A stretch of DNA of 64,000 nucleotides, from positions 134,077 through 198,076 of the forward strand of contig CAWDAL010000029.1 in assembly GCA_963800285.1 (NCBI GenBank), written 5' to 3'. Below are positions 1 to 7,790 of this stretch, in pieces. The notes beneath the pieces are model-generated. The model was not told the origin of the DNA. It saw only the letters and a program-made list of their open reading frames with translations, and made no database searches. Numbering within the stretch: position 1 is the stretch's first letter; every line of letters starts with the position of its first letter. Both the position numbers and the translations under genes were made by a program. The stretch comes from DASUPK01 sp963800285. GTDB taxonomy: Bacteria; Actinomycetota; Thermoleophilia; Solirubrobacterales; 70-9.

Positions 1-336
1 CGTGACGTGCTCGAGATCGAGGACGGACGAGCGGACGACCAGTCCGGTGTCCCCGCCGCGATCCGTAAGAGCGGTGCGCAGGTCGGCGACTCGTGCACCG
101 ACACCCTGGGCCATCGGGTCCCCGTGCAGGCCGTAGGCCGCCGTTCGAGGCTTGAGCGCCTCGAGCAGGCGCTCGGTCTCCGCCGCGCCCCGCTCCAGCG
201 CCTCCCCGACCTGCGTCCCCTCGAGTGCGGGTGACAGGCGGCCCCACCTGCGGATCAGCTGCCGGCAGGCGGCGTACAGCTCCCGGTAGGCGCGATGCTC
301 GGCGGGGTGGAGGTTCGGCTTGTCGTTGTCTGCCAC
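1..336 (-). CDS. Hypothetical protein, 3' end cut by the window edge
   Basis: An open minus-strand frame starts at a GTG (336-334), begins VADNDKPNLHPAEHRAYREL, and runs for 112 codons off the left edge. The visible part is rich in Glu, Arg, Leu and Ala and looks mostly alpha-helical. I see no signal peptide, membrane segment or catalytic motif and do not recognise the family. It begins 11 bases after the stop of the UdgX gene upstream on the same strand, so the two are probably co-transcribed. If so, it would share the SOS-type operator at 1048-1061. The plus-strand frames over this region are shadows with no ribosome-binding site. Function unknown; confidence is in the reading frame only. 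Confidence 0.6.
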   Translation of the reverse strand, partial: MADNDKPNLHPAEHRAYRELYAACRQLIRRWGRLSPALEGTQVGEALERGAAETERLLEALKPRTAAYGLHGDPMAQGVGARVADLRTALTDRGGDTGLVVRSSVLDLEHVT

Positions 337-347
337 GGCGTGTGCGT

Positions 348-995
348 TCAGGCGGCGAGGTGGTCGCGCGCTCGGCGAAGATCTCCTGTGAGGAGAGCCA
401 TCGCGTCGTCACGATCCTCTGGGTCTGCCCGAAGAATGGCGGAAGGATGAAGCGTCGGCATCGCGGTCCGGCCGAGCTTCGCCTCGAGGAACTCGCCATG
501 GTCCTTCATCACCCGCGCCTTCGAGCCGATCACGGCCCTGACCGCGGTCGCTCCGAGGCAGACCATCACCTCCGGGTCGACCACCTCGAGCTCGGCCTCG
601 AGCCACGGTGCGCAGGCCTTGATCTCCTCCGCCCTCGGCGCCTGATGGATCCGCCGTTTGCCCTTCGGCGTCCACCTGAAGTGCTTGACCACGTTGGTGA
701 CGTAGGCGTCGCCGCGCTCGATCTCCGCCTGCTCCAGCGCCTGGTCGAGGATCCGGCCGGCGGGCCCGACGAACGGGTGCCCCTCGATGTCCTCCCGGTC
801 GCCCGGCTGCTCGCCGATCAGCATCAGGCGTGCACGCTTCAGGCCCTCCCCGAAGACGGTCTGCGTTCCCGTCTTGTGCAGGGGACAGGCGGTGCATCCC
901 GCCGCGGCCTCCCGCAGCGATTTCAGGGTCGGGCTCTCCGGGATCAAGCTCTGGGCGCCGCTGGTCTCCTCGCCGGTCAGGGGCAGCTGGCTCAC
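348..995 (-). CDS. udgX: UdgX-type uracil-DNA glycosylase
   Basis: 215 aa, GTG start. It belongs to the uracil-DNA glycosylase superfamily (family 4-like fold with a [4Fe-4S] cluster). The first Cys pair is C34-x2-C37 and later Cys lie near residue 129 and in the VCLGATA strand. The first catalytic motif is GEQPGDRED (61-69), followed by GHPFVGPAG and a C-terminal TLHPSAILR. The loop KRRIH (113-117) is the hallmark of UdgX. In the mycobacterial enzyme that His forms a covalent bond with the abasic sugar after uracil excision (family knowledge), so H117 should be the cross-linking residue here. The promoter region is shared with the divergent radical SAM gene and holds a LexA-type palindrome, which suggests DNA-damage induction (inference). 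The call is strong because GEQPGD and KRRIH occur together. Confidence 0.93.
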   Translation of the reverse strand: MSQLPLTGEETSGAQSLIPESPTLKSLREAAAGCTACPLHKTGTQTVFGEGLKRARLMLIGEQPGDREDIEGHPFVGPAGRILDQALEQAEIERGDAYVTNVVKHFRWTPKGKRRIHQAPRAEEIKACAPWLEAELEVVDPEVMVCLGATAVRAVIGSKARVMKDHGEFLEAKLGRTAMPTLHPSAILRADPEDRDDAMALLTGDLRRARDHLAA

Positions 996-1047
996 GTCAC
1001 GGTCCTACCCGGCGTTCTAGGGGAGTAGACGGCCTCCGGACGCCGTG

Positions 1048-1061
1048 CGAACATATGTTCG
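1048..1061. promoter_or_regulatory. LexA-type SOS box between udgX and the radical SAM gene
   Basis: CGAACATATGTTCG is a perfect 14-base palindrome. It fits the Gram-positive/actinobacterial LexA consensus CGAAC-N4-GTTCG. It lies 53 bases upstream of the udgX start and 36 bases upstream of the radical SAM start, in the only intergenic space between these two divergent genes. It is therefore placed to control both. LexA itself is not in the window. Confidence 0.8.
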
Positions 1062-1096
1062 TACCGAGGCTCGGAAGTTGCAACACTGGAGAGGCG

Positions 1097-2122
1097 ATGC
1101 GCTGGGACTCACAGAGGGTCGATAGAGAGAAGGGAAGGAGCCTGCCCGGCCTGGACGTCGAGCGCGTCCGGACATTCGACGCTCCGGAGGCTCTCGGCAT
1201 CAACTTCCACGAGGTCCGGGCGAAGTCGGCGCTGAACAAGGTGCCCGGGGACTACCTGCCGTTCAACTGGACGGTCAACACCTTCAGGGGCTGTTCCCAT
1301 GCGTGCGCTTATTGCTTCGCTCGCAATACCCACACCTACCTGGACCTCGACGCCGGCCGGGACTTCGAGCGCGAAATCGTCGTCAAGACCAATGTTCCGG
1401 AGCTGCTTCGGGCCGAGCTGGCGCGGCCGAGCTGGAAGCGCGAGCTCGTCGCGATCGGGACGAACACCGATCCGTACCAATGGGCCGAGGGGAAGTACCG
1501 CTTGATGCCCCCGATCATCGAGGCCCTGCGGGACTTCGAGACGCCGCTGTCGGTCCTGAGCAAGTCGCCTCTGCCACTGCGTGATCTGGACCTCTACCTC
1601 GAGCTCGCCGAGGTCGCGGTCGTCTCCGTCAACTTCTCGGTGCCCACCCTCGACGAGAAGATCTGGCGCGAGACGGAGCCGCACACGCCCCATCCCCGCA
1701 AGCGGCTCGAGGCGGTGGCGGCGTTCAACGAGGCCGGGATCCCCTCCGGCGTGCTGGTGGCTCCCCTGATGCCCGGCATCAACGACTCGCCCGAGCTGGT
1801 CGAGGAGATCGTCTCGATCGCGCAGGAGGCCGGGGCCACCTTCGTCAACGGCATCGCGCTCCACCTCCGCCCGGGGGTGAAGGAGGTCTTCATGTCCTGG
1901 CTCTCGGCCGCGCGGCCGGACCTGGTGCCGCGCTACGACGAGCTCTATCAGGAGCGCGCCTACGCGCCGCCGGGCGAGCGCAAGCGGATCGGCTCCCTCG
2001 TGCGCGCGCCGAACCTCTCCCCCGATCCGCGGTACAGCCGCCGGGCTCGGCTGGAGGCGCGGCGCCGAAAGCGGGCCGAGGCGCGGGCCGAGCCCGAGGT
2101 CGTCCAGACGAAGCTGTTCTAG
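1097..2122 (+). CDS. Rv2578c-type radical SAM protein (spore-photoproduct-lyase-like)
   Basis: 341 aa from the ATG at 1097, preceded by a GGAGAGG stretch. The radical SAM motif C66-x3-C70-x2-C73 (RGCSHACAYC) binds the [4Fe-4S] cluster that cleaves S-adenosylmethionine. The rest (IGTNTDPYQ, the SKSPL and VNFSVPT strands, the PLMPGIND segment) matches the Rv2578c / SplB-like radical SAM family. The C-terminus is basic (RRARLEARRRKR) and ends VQTKLF. The longer upstream reading to 830 overlaps udgX antisense and has no support. It shares an SOS box with udgX. I recall that mycobacterial Rv2578c is also a LexA target, which suggests a DNA-damage role, but the substrate is not known to me. Confidence 0.85.
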   Translation: MRWDSQRVDREKGRSLPGLDVERVRTFDAPEALGINFHEVRAKSALNKVPGDYLPFNWTVNTFRGCSHACAYCFARNTHTYLDLDAGRDFEREIVVKTNVPELLRAELARPSWKRELVAIGTNTDPYQWAEGKYRLMPPIIEALRDFETPLSVLSKSPLPLRDLDLYLELAEVAVVSVNFSVPTLDEKIWRETEPHTPHPRKRLEAVAAFNEAGIPSGVLVAPLMPGINDSPELVEEIVSIAQEAGATFVNGIALHLRPGVKEVFMSWLSAARPDLVPRYDELYQERAYAPPGERKRIGSLVRAPNLSPDPRYSRRARLEARRRKRAEARAEPEVVQTKLF

Positions 2123-2199
2123 TCTCGCTCACGCCCCGCGGTTCGCTGGTCCTTGCCGAGCGCGGTCTGGGTACACCATCGAGAGGCTGCTCGAGCTGA

Positions 2200-2225
2200 C
2201 CGGGAAGTCCAACGGGCCTTCCCGG
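2200..2225. terminator. Hairpin between convergent radical SAM and Rrf2 genes
   Basis: CCGGGAAG (2200-2207) pairs with CTTCCCGG (2218-2225) as a perfect 8-bp stem around a 10-base loop. It lies between the ends of two convergent genes. No T-run follows on either strand, so it may act as an intrinsic terminator of the weak GC-rich type or simply as a transcript 3' end structure. Confidence 0.4.
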
Positions 2226-2237
2226 CGAGGATGACGG

Positions 2238-2693
2238 CTAACGCTGGCTCCAGGCTTCCGCCGGTTCGCTCAGCTCGCGAATCTTCGCTGGCAGCTCGCC
2301 GCCGACGACGTCGGCGAGGGTGGTGTCCTCCATCACCGCGCGGATGTTGGCCCGGAGCGCGATCCACACCTTCTGTAGCGGTACCGCCTCTCCCCTGTAT
2401 GCGAGGTTCTCCGGGCCCACGTCACGAACGCTGGCCAGTGGGCCCTCGACCGCCCGGACGATGTCCGCGAGGCTGACCTCGTCGGCGTCCCTGGCGAGCC
2501 AGTAGCCACCCTGCGCCCCGCGCCGGCTGGCGACGATGCCGGTGTGCTTGAGCTCGCCCAGAATGTTTTCGAGGAACTTCAGGGGGATGTCCTGCGCATC
2601 GGCGATCGCTCCGCCCTTGATGGGATCGCCGCCGGCCGCAGCCAGCTCCAGCGAGGCCCTGACCGCGTAGTCGACCTTGGCGGAGATCCTCAT
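2238..2693 (-). CDS. Rrf2-family transcriptional regulator
   Basis: 151 aa beginning MRISAKVDYAVRASLELAA, the typical winged-helix start of Rrf2 proteins. It is followed by the recognition helix region (IADAQDIPLKFLENILGEL) and the wing RRGAQGGYWLARD, where GxxGGYxL is the family signature. The three Cys residues that bind Fe-S clusters in IscR/NsrR are absent; I find no Cys at all. It is therefore more like cluster-free members such as CymR or a cysteine/housekeeping repressor. It stands alone, convergent with the radical SAM gene and divergent from tRNA-Lys. The regulated genes cannot be inferred from context. Confidence 0.88.
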   Translation of the reverse strand: MRISAKVDYAVRASLELAAAGGDPIKGGAIADAQDIPLKFLENILGELKHTGIVASRRGAQGGYWLARDADEVSLADIVRAVEGPLASVRDVGPENLAYRGEAVPLQKVWIALRANIRAVMEDTTLADVVGGELPAKIRELSEPAEAWSQR

Positions 2694-2724
2694 CCGATGG
2701 AGACTCTAGTGCCCATAGAGACGA

Positions 2725-2734
2725 TGCCTAGACT
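2725..2734 (+). promoter_or_regulatory. Putative -10 region of tRNA-Lys
   Basis: TGCCTAGACT ends six bases before the mature tRNA 5' end. The hexamer TAGACT fits TANNNT. The identical 10-mer stands upstream of tRNA-Glu at 50871-50880, and TAGACT recurs upstream of dnaK. No good -35 hexamer was found. Confidence 0.45.
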
Positions 2735-2740
2735 TGCGCG

Positions 2741-2814
2741 GCCCCCTTAAGTCAACTGGTCTAGACGGCGAGACTTTTAATCTCGTAGTCCGGGTTCGAG
2801 TCCCGGAGGGGGCA
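2741..2814 (+). tRNA. tRNA-Lys (anticodon TTT)
   Basis: A 74-base cloverleaf. The acceptor stem GCCCCCT (2741-2747) pairs with AGGGGGC (2807-2813), with discriminator A at 2814. The anticodon stem CGAGA/TCTCG encloses the loop CTTTTAA with TTT at 2776-2778. The T arm is CCGGG-TTCGAGT-CCCGG. No CCA is encoded. The HNH gene starts 55 bases downstream. Confidence 0.96.
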
Positions 2815-2868
2815 CTTTCTGCACGATTTGCAGGCGTTCTGACCTAGCCCAGCTGCGAGCATCGCCTC

Positions 2869-3363
2869 ATGCCGAGTGGGAGACGAATCGACCTGAATCT
2901 CGTCGCGCCGGTCCCTCTCGTGAAGAATCGCGGACGACCGCCTGATGCGAGGCGGCGATGTGTAGTCGAACTGCGCAAGTGTGAACGCCACGGGAGGACC
3001 GAGTTCGCCTTTTACAGTCGCGGACCGGGCAAAGGGCGGAAATGGTCGTGCAAGCGATGCGTGGGCGAGGCGGTAACGCGCCGCAAGCAGAAGCTCAAGC
3101 GCATGCTCGTTGACGAGGCCGGCGGGTGCTGCGCTGTCTGCGGCTACGACAGGTGCATCGTCAATCTCACCTTCCACCATGTCGATCCGACGACCAAATC
3201 TTTCGCAATGTCGATGGCTGTAGGCCGTTCCATCGCGGCATTCCTCGAGGAGGCCAAGAAGTGCGTCCTCGTCTGCGCCAATTGTCACGGGGAGATCGAG
3301 ACAGGGTTGATCGAGAGCCCGCTTCCCGGCGCGAAGTACCGCGGGCGCCCGAAAGCGGTCTGA
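2869..3363 (+). CDS. HNH-type zinc-binding endonuclease-like protein
   Basis: 164 aa. The C-terminal half has the HNH arrangement: C88-x2-C91 (CCAVCGY), the HH pair at 103-104 in LTFHHVDP, then C136-x2-C139-H140 in VLVCANCHGE. An N-terminal zinc site is also visible (C38-x2-H41 and C61-x2-C64). The family consists of small stand-alone HNH proteins, often scattered or mobile, presumed to be DNA nucleases; targets are unknown. It has no obvious operon partner and ends 6 bases before the purH stop on the other strand. Its position just after a tRNA suggests arrival by transfer (inference). The start at 2869 has no clear ribosome-binding site; later starts are possible. Confidence 0.75.
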   Translation: MPSGRRIDLNLVAPVPLVKNRGRPPDARRRCVVELRKCERHGRTEFAFYSRGPGKGRKWSCKRCVGEAVTRRKQKLKRMLVDEAGGCCAVCGYDRCIVNLTFHHVDPTTKSFAMSMAVGRSIAAFLEEAKKCVLVCANCHGEIETGLIESPLPGAKYRGRPKAV

Positions 3364-3369
3364 TCCGGA

Positions 3370-4977
3370 CTAGTGGCGAAAGTGACGGCGCTTCGTGAAG
3401 ACCATCGCGACGCCGGCCGCGTCGCAGGCCTCGATCACCTCGGCGTCCCGCTTCGAGCCTCCCGGCTGGATCACGGCGGTGGCGCCCGCCTCGATCGCGG
3501 CCTGCGGTCCGTCGGCGAAGGGGAAGAAGGCGTCCGACGCGACGACGGAACCAACGAGCAGGGTCTCGGCGTCCGGTCCGCGCGCCTCCTTCGCCTTCTC
3601 GATCGACAGGCGGACCGAATCGACGCGGCTCATCTGCCCCGCGCCGATGCCGAGCGTGGCGCGGTCGCGCGCCAGGACAATCGCGTTCGACTTCACGTGC
3701 CGGCATACCCGCCAGGCGAACAGCAGGTCGGCCCACTGCTCCTCGCTCGGCTGCGTCTTGGTCACGACCTCCATCAGCTCCCGCGGCTCGGGCGAGCCAT
3801 CGGGGTCCTGCACCAGGATCCCCCCGCGCACCCGCTTGATGTCCGGCTCGATCTGGTGTGTCCGCCGCTCGGTGTCCTCGAGGATGCGGATCGCCTCCTT
3901 CTGCTGCAACACCGCGAGCGCGTCCTCGTCATAGCCCGGGGCGATCAGGACCTCGATGAACTGCTCGTTCAACCTCTCCGCGAGCACCCTGTCCACCGGC
4001 CTGTTGAGCGCGATCACGCCGCCGAACGCGGACATCGGGTCGCAGGCGAACGCCTTCTCGTAGGCGGGGCCGATCTCATCCGCCTCGGCGACCCCGCAGG
4101 GGTTGTTGTGCTTGACGATCACGCAGCCCGGGCCGTCCAGGTCCCCGAGCATGGTCCGCGCGGAGTTCAGGTCGAGCACGTTGTTGAACGAGAGCGGCCT
4201 GCCGTGCAGCTTGGCGACGCGCGAGAGGACGTGCGAGCGCGCCCTTGGCTCGGCGTAGAGCGCCGCGCGCTGGTGCGGGTTCTCGCCGTAGGAGAGGTCG
4301 AGCTCCTTCTCCCACGCCGTCACCCAGTAGGTCGGCAGCTGCTCGTACCGCTGCCCGAACCAGCGGCTGATCGCCGCGTCGTAGCGCGCGGTGTAGGCGA
4401 AGGCCTCGTTGGCGAGCCAGTGCCGCGTCGCGGCCGACAGCTCCCCGGTCTCCTCGAGCTCGTCGAGGACGGCGTCATAGCTCTCCGGCCGGACCACGAC
4501 CGCGACGAAGCGATGGTTCTTGGCCGCCGCCCGGATCATCGTCGGCCCGCCGATGTCGATGTTCTCGATCGCCTCCTCCTCGGGCACGTCGCGGCGGGCG
4601 ACGGTGCGCTCGAACGGATAGAGGTTGACGCAGACCAGGTCGATCTCCTCGATCTCCCGGTCCCTCAGCGTCTCGGCGTGTTCGGGGTTGTCGCGCACGG
4701 CGAGTAGTGCCGCGTGCAGATGCGGATGGAGCGTCTTGACGCGTCCGTCGAGAATCTCCGGGAAGCCGGTCAGGTCCTCGACCGGCCTGGCTTCGACACC
4801 CGCCTCCCGCAGCACCGAGAGCGTCCCACCGGTCGAGATCACCTCGATCCCCTGCTTGGCCAGCCCGGCGGCGAACTCCGCCACGCCGGTCTTGTCGGCG
4901 ACCGAGATCAGTGCTCGGCGCACCGGCAGCGACTCGCCGGCGGGCTCTGGGGCGATCTCGGAGGAGGGAGTCGACAC
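3370..4977 (-). CDS. purH: Bifunctional AICAR formyltransferase / IMP cyclohydrolase
   Basis: 535 aa, GTG start, normal length for PurH. It catalyses the last two steps of IMP synthesis: formyl transfer from 10-formyl-THF to AICAR, then ring closure. The N-terminal MGS-like cyclohydrolase domain (about 20-170) shows ISTGGT (47-52) and GRVKTLHP (78-85). The C-terminal transformylase domain contains KHNNPCG, with the catalytic Lys-His pair. The last gene of the minus-strand purine run, it follows purN by 10 bases. Cytosolic. The extra about 18 N-terminal residues are Pro/Glu-rich; an internal start near LPVRRALISV is possible. Confidence 0.97.
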   Translation of the reverse strand: MSTPSSEIAPEPAGESLPVRRALISVADKTGVAEFAAGLAKQGIEVISTGGTLSVLREAGVEARPVEDLTGFPEILDGRVKTLHPHLHAALLAVRDNPEHAETLRDREIEEIDLVCVNLYPFERTVARRDVPEEEAIENIDIGGPTMIRAAAKNHRFVAVVVRPESYDAVLDELEETGELSAATRHWLANEAFAYTARYDAAISRWFGQRYEQLPTYWVTAWEKELDLSYGENPHQRAALYAEPRARSHVLSRVAKLHGRPLSFNNVLDLNSARTMLGDLDGPGCVIVKHNNPCGVAEADEIGPAYEKAFACDPMSAFGGVIALNRPVDRVLAERLNEQFIEVLIAPGYDEDALAVLQQKEAIRILEDTERRTHQIEPDIKRVRGGILVQDPDGSPEPRELMEVVTKTQPSEEQWADLLFAWRVCRHVKSNAIVLARDRATLGIGAGQMSRVDSVRLSIEKAKEARGPDAETLLVGSVVASDAFFPFADGPQAAIEAGATAVIQPGGSKRDAEVIEACDAAGVAMVFTKRRHFRH

Positions 4978-4987
4978 GGAAGCGAGT

Positions 4988-5611
4988 CTAATCCGGATCG
5001 ATGTGGACCAGACGCGGGTTCTGCTGGTCGATCCGCACCCGGCCAGCCGCGAGGAGACGGATCGTCTCGGGCAGCAGCGCGTGCTCGGTGGCGTGGATCG
5101 CCCTCTCGGTCTCGTCCCAGTCGCGGCTGGGAGCGACCGGGACCGGGCGCTGCAGGATGATCGGCCCCGAGTCGACGCCCTCGTCGACGAAATGCACGGT
5201 CACCCCGGTGATCTTCGAGCCGTGGTCGATCGCCTGCTGCAGGGCGTCGATGCCCGGGAACGCCGGCAGCAGCGCGGGATGGACGTTGATCACGCGGTTG
5301 CGAAAACGCGCCACGAACTCGGGCGAGAGCAGCTGCATGTAGCCGGCAAGCACGATCAGATCCGGCTCGCGGGCCTCGATCCAATCCCCGAGCGCCCGGT
5401 CGCGCCCCTCCCGGTCGTCGTACTCCGCCGTCGGAAAGACGGCGGTCTCGACGCCGGCCTTCCCGGCGCGCTCCAGCGCCATCGCCCCCGGCTTGTCGGA
5501 GCCGACGCCGACCACCTCGATGCCCTCCTCGCCGCCGTGCAGCTGGTCGAGAATGGCCTGCAGGTTGGTGCCTCCGCCCGAGGCGAGCACGACGATCCGG
5601 AACGAGCTCAC
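4988..5611 (-). CDS. purN: Phosphoribosylglycinamide formyltransferase
   Basis: 207 aa, GTG start. It transfers a formyl group from 10-formyl-THF to GAR in purine synthesis. SGGGTNLQ (11-18) binds the phosphoribosyl moiety. Catalytic N109 and H111 lie in INVHPALLPAFPG, and D147 in VDSGPI. Its start codon overlaps the stop of the NTF2-HTH gene upstream (GTGA, 5608-5611), pointing to translational coupling. It is followed by purH. Confidence 0.96.
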   Translation of the reverse strand: MSSFRIVVLASGGGTNLQAILDQLHGGEEGIEVVGVGSDKPGAMALERAGKAGVETAVFPTAEYDDREGRDRALGDWIEAREPDLIVLAGYMQLLSPEFVARFRNRVINVHPALLPAFPGIDALQQAIDHGSKITGVTVHFVDEGVDSGPIILQRPVPVAPSRDWDETERAIHATEHALLPETIRLLAAGRVRIDQQNPRLVHIDPD

Positions 5612-6147
5612 CCGGCGGCCCCCTGGGGGAGCCCGCGCAGCTTCTCGTACGCCCGGGAGAGCGTCCAGGCGGCCTCATCGCCTCGCCCCGTAACGATCTC
5701 CGACTCGCTCATCCCCTCCTGGACCCTGAGCACGAGCATCTCCCTTTCGTCGTGGTCCAGCCCGGCCAACTCGGCGGCGTCGTCGCCGGGGAGGATGCGA
5801 AAGAAGCGCACCCTGCCGTGGTCGAACCCGACCACGTGGACGTCGACGCCGCCGCTCACGGCGACGCCGCTCCCCCTTCCCCGCCCCGTCATGTGGACGA
5901 GCGCGACCACGCCGTCACCCGCCTCCAGCAGCTCGACCGGCTCGGCGTGAAGCTCTCCCCATGCCTCCTGGAACTGCTCCATCCACCGGCCGACGGCGGT
6001 CGGGTCGGCGTAGGGGCCGGGCTCGGGCAGCCGAGGATGGCCGTGCCACTCGACGTCATCCGAGAGGGCCGCGACCACCGACTCGACGTCACCGCCGTTC
6101 CAGGACTCGTAGTAGCGCCGCAGCAGCTCTACGTTCTGCCCGGACAC
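5608..6147 (-). CDS. NTF2/SnoaL-like protein with a sigma region 4-like C-terminal helix-turn-helix
   Basis: 179 aa, GTG start. Residues 1-120 form a SnoaL/NTF2-like domain (NVELLRRYYESWNGGD, DDVEWHGHP, the VALVHMTGRG strand). Residues 128-172 (LDHDEREMLVLRVQEGMSE..., then AWTLSRAYEKLRGL) look like sigma-70 region 4.2 or a LuxR-type HTH. Known ECF41-type sigma factors carry SnoaL at the C-terminus after the sigma domains. Here the order is reversed and no region 2 is seen. It lies between purF and purN, coupled to purN by a 4-base overlap. Function unknown: perhaps a ligand-sensing DNA-binding protein tuned to purine metabolism, or an NTF2 enzyme with a helical tail that only resembles an HTH. 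Confidence 0.7.
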   Translation of the reverse strand: MSGQNVELLRRYYESWNGGDVESVVAALSDDVEWHGHPRLPEPGPYADPTAVGRWMEQFQEAWGELHAEPVELLEAGDGVVALVHMTGRGRGSGVAVSGGVDVHVVGFDHGRVRFFRILPGDDAAELAGLDHDEREMLVLRVQEGMSESEIVTGRGDEAAWTLSRAYEKLRGLPQGAAG

Positions 6148-6153
6148 CCCTGA

Positions 6154-6184
6154 TTAAACGGGTTGCCCTGACGGGCACCCTCGC
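6154..6184. repeat. Hairpin repeat family 1, copy 1
   Basis: TTAAACGGGTTGCCC, then TGAC loop, then GGGCACCCTCGC. GGGT pairs with ACCC and GCCC with GGGC, with one unpaired T between the two helices. It lies in the purF / NTF2-HTH intergenic space. The same architecture recurs at 12272, 19029, 22381 (minus orientation) and 33376, with changed but still paired stem bases. Confidence 0.6.
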
Positions 6185-6188
6185 CCCA

Positions 6189-7661
6189 TCAGCGGCTGGC
6201 CGGGACGACGGCGATGTCCTCGAGCGCGAACTTGCCGTTCGCGGTCTCCGGGTCACCGAGCGGATACTCGCCGGTGAAGCAGGCATCGCAGTGCTTCTCG
6301 CGCGGGGTGCCGACCGCCTCGTAGACGGCGTCCATCGAGAGATAGGCGAGCGAATCCGCGCCCAGCTCGGCGGCGATCTCCTCGATCGAGCGGTCGTGGG
6401 CGATCATCTCCTCGCGCGTCGACATGTCGATGCCGTAGTGACAGGGGTGGCGGATCGGCGGCGCCGAGATCCGCAGGTGCACCTCCTTCGCGCCCGCGTC
6501 CTTGAGCATCGCGACGATCTGGCGCGTCGTGTTGCCGCGGACGATCGAGTCGTCGACGACGACCACGCGCTTACCCGCCACGATCTCGGGAAGCGGATTG
6601 AACTTCATGCGCAGGCCGTGCTTGCGCAGCTCCTGCCCCGGCTGAATGAAGGTCCTCGCCACGTAGCGGTTCTTGATCAGGCCGTCGTCCTTGGGCAGGC
6701 CGGTGGCCCGTGCAAACCCGTTGGCCATCGGATTGCCCGAGTCGGGCACCGAGATGACGAGGTCGGCCTCGACCGGAGCCTCCTCGGCCAGCAGCTCGCC
6801 CATCCGCCCGCGGACCTCCTGCAGCACGCGGTTCTCCAAGCGGGAGTCCGGCCGCGAGAAATAGATGTGCTCGAACACGCACTGGGCCGGCCGCTCGCCG
6901 GTGATCACCGGCTTCAGCTCGAGGCCCTTGGCCGACAGCGAGACCATCTCGCCCGGCTGGACCTCGCGGATCAGCTGCGCGCCGATGATGTCGAAGGCGC
7001 AGCTCTCCGAGGCGACCACGAAGCACTCGGGTGAGCCGTCGCTCGGCTTCATCTTGCCGAGCGCCAGCGGGCGCACCCCGTGCGGATCGCGGAACGCGAC
7101 CACGGCGTGCTTGGTCATCACTACGGTCGAGTAGGCGCCCTCGAGCCTGGGCATGACCTCGGCCACCGCGTCCTCGATCCACTCGTCGCCCTCCCCCGCG
7201 GTGCGAGAGAGCAGGGCGGCCATGATCTCCGAGTCCGAGGTACCGCGCAGCTGCAGTCCGGCCTCGGTCAGCTCGTTGTAGAGCTCGACGGCGTTGGTCA
7301 GGTTGCCGTTGTGGGCGAGGGCGAGCTCACGGCCGTCGTCGCGCCAGACCGGCTGCGCGTTGTCCCAGGCGCCGCCGCCCGTGGTGGAGTAGCGCACGTG
7401 CCCGATCGCCATGTCGCCGGCGAGCGCGCGCAGCTTCTCCTCGTCGAAGACCTGGCTGACCAGGCCCAGCTCCCGGAGCGTGGTGATGTGGCCGCCCTCG
7501 CAGGTCGCGATCCCCGCGGACTCCTGACCGCGATGCTGAAGCGCGTAGAGGCCGAAGTAGGCGAGACGGGCGACGTCGCGTCCGGGTGCGTATACGCCGA
7601 AGACGCCGCACTCATCGCGCGGACCATCGCGATCGGGGACGTCAAGGCGCGCGTCGGTCAC
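6189..7661 (-). CDS. purF: Amidophosphoribosyltransferase
   Basis: 490 aa. Committed step of purine synthesis: PRPP plus glutamine gives phosphoribosylamine. Residues 1-17 are a propeptide; cleavage would expose the catalytic Cys18 (DECGVFGVY), the Ntn-hydrolase nucleophile. The PRPP loop VVVVDDSIVRGNTTR spans 366-380. Cys261, the Cys in RHPCHYG and the C-terminal CDAC pair match the [4Fe-4S] ligands of the Bacillus-type enzyme, so it is probably oxygen-sensitive (family knowledge). It is separated from the beta-propeller gene upstream by 129 bases, so it may have its own promoter there. A hairpin repeat follows its stop. Confidence 0.97.
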   Translation of the reverse strand: MTDARLDVPDRDGPRDECGVFGVYAPGRDVARLAYFGLYALQHRGQESAGIATCEGGHITTLRELGLVSQVFDEEKLRALAGDMAIGHVRYSTTGGGAWDNAQPVWRDDGRELALAHNGNLTNAVELYNELTEAGLQLRGTSDSEIMAALLSRTAGEGDEWIEDAVAEVMPRLEGAYSTVVMTKHAVVAFRDPHGVRPLALGKMKPSDGSPECFVVASESCAFDIIGAQLIREVQPGEMVSLSAKGLELKPVITGERPAQCVFEHIYFSRPDSRLENRVLQEVRGRMGELLAEEAPVEADLVISVPDSGNPMANGFARATGLPKDDGLIKNRYVARTFIQPGQELRKHGLRMKFNPLPEIVAGKRVVVVDDSIVRGNTTRQIVAMLKDAGAKEVHLRISAPPIRHPCHYGIDMSTREEMIAHDRSIEEIAAELGADSLAYLSMDAVYEAVGTPREKHCDACFTGEYPLGDPETANGKFALEDIAVVPASR

Positions 7662-7765
7662 GTCGTGTGGAGGTATCTCAACCTCTGGAGATCGAAGTAG
7701 CGGGACAGGAGAACAGCCCGCATCCGCAGGGTAGCAGCGGCCACGGAGGGGCCAGAGGCCTCAAT

Positions 7766-7786
7766 CCCCCGGAAACTGGGGGTTTT
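7766..7786. terminator. Weak hairpin between beta-propeller gene and purF
   Basis: CCCCC (7766-7770), seven-base loop, GGGGG (7778-7782), then TTTT on the plus strand. The stem is short. On the minus strand, the direction of both flanking genes, it follows the propeller stop but lacks a T-run. It may be a 3' end structure or part of the purF leader. Confidence 0.3.
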
Positions 7787-7790
7787 GCGG

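Noticed and set aside
2761..3288. A minus-strand open frame covering tRNA-Lys and the HNH gene
   Set aside because: It starts inside the tRNA, and the plus-strand HNH frame has clear zinc motifs.
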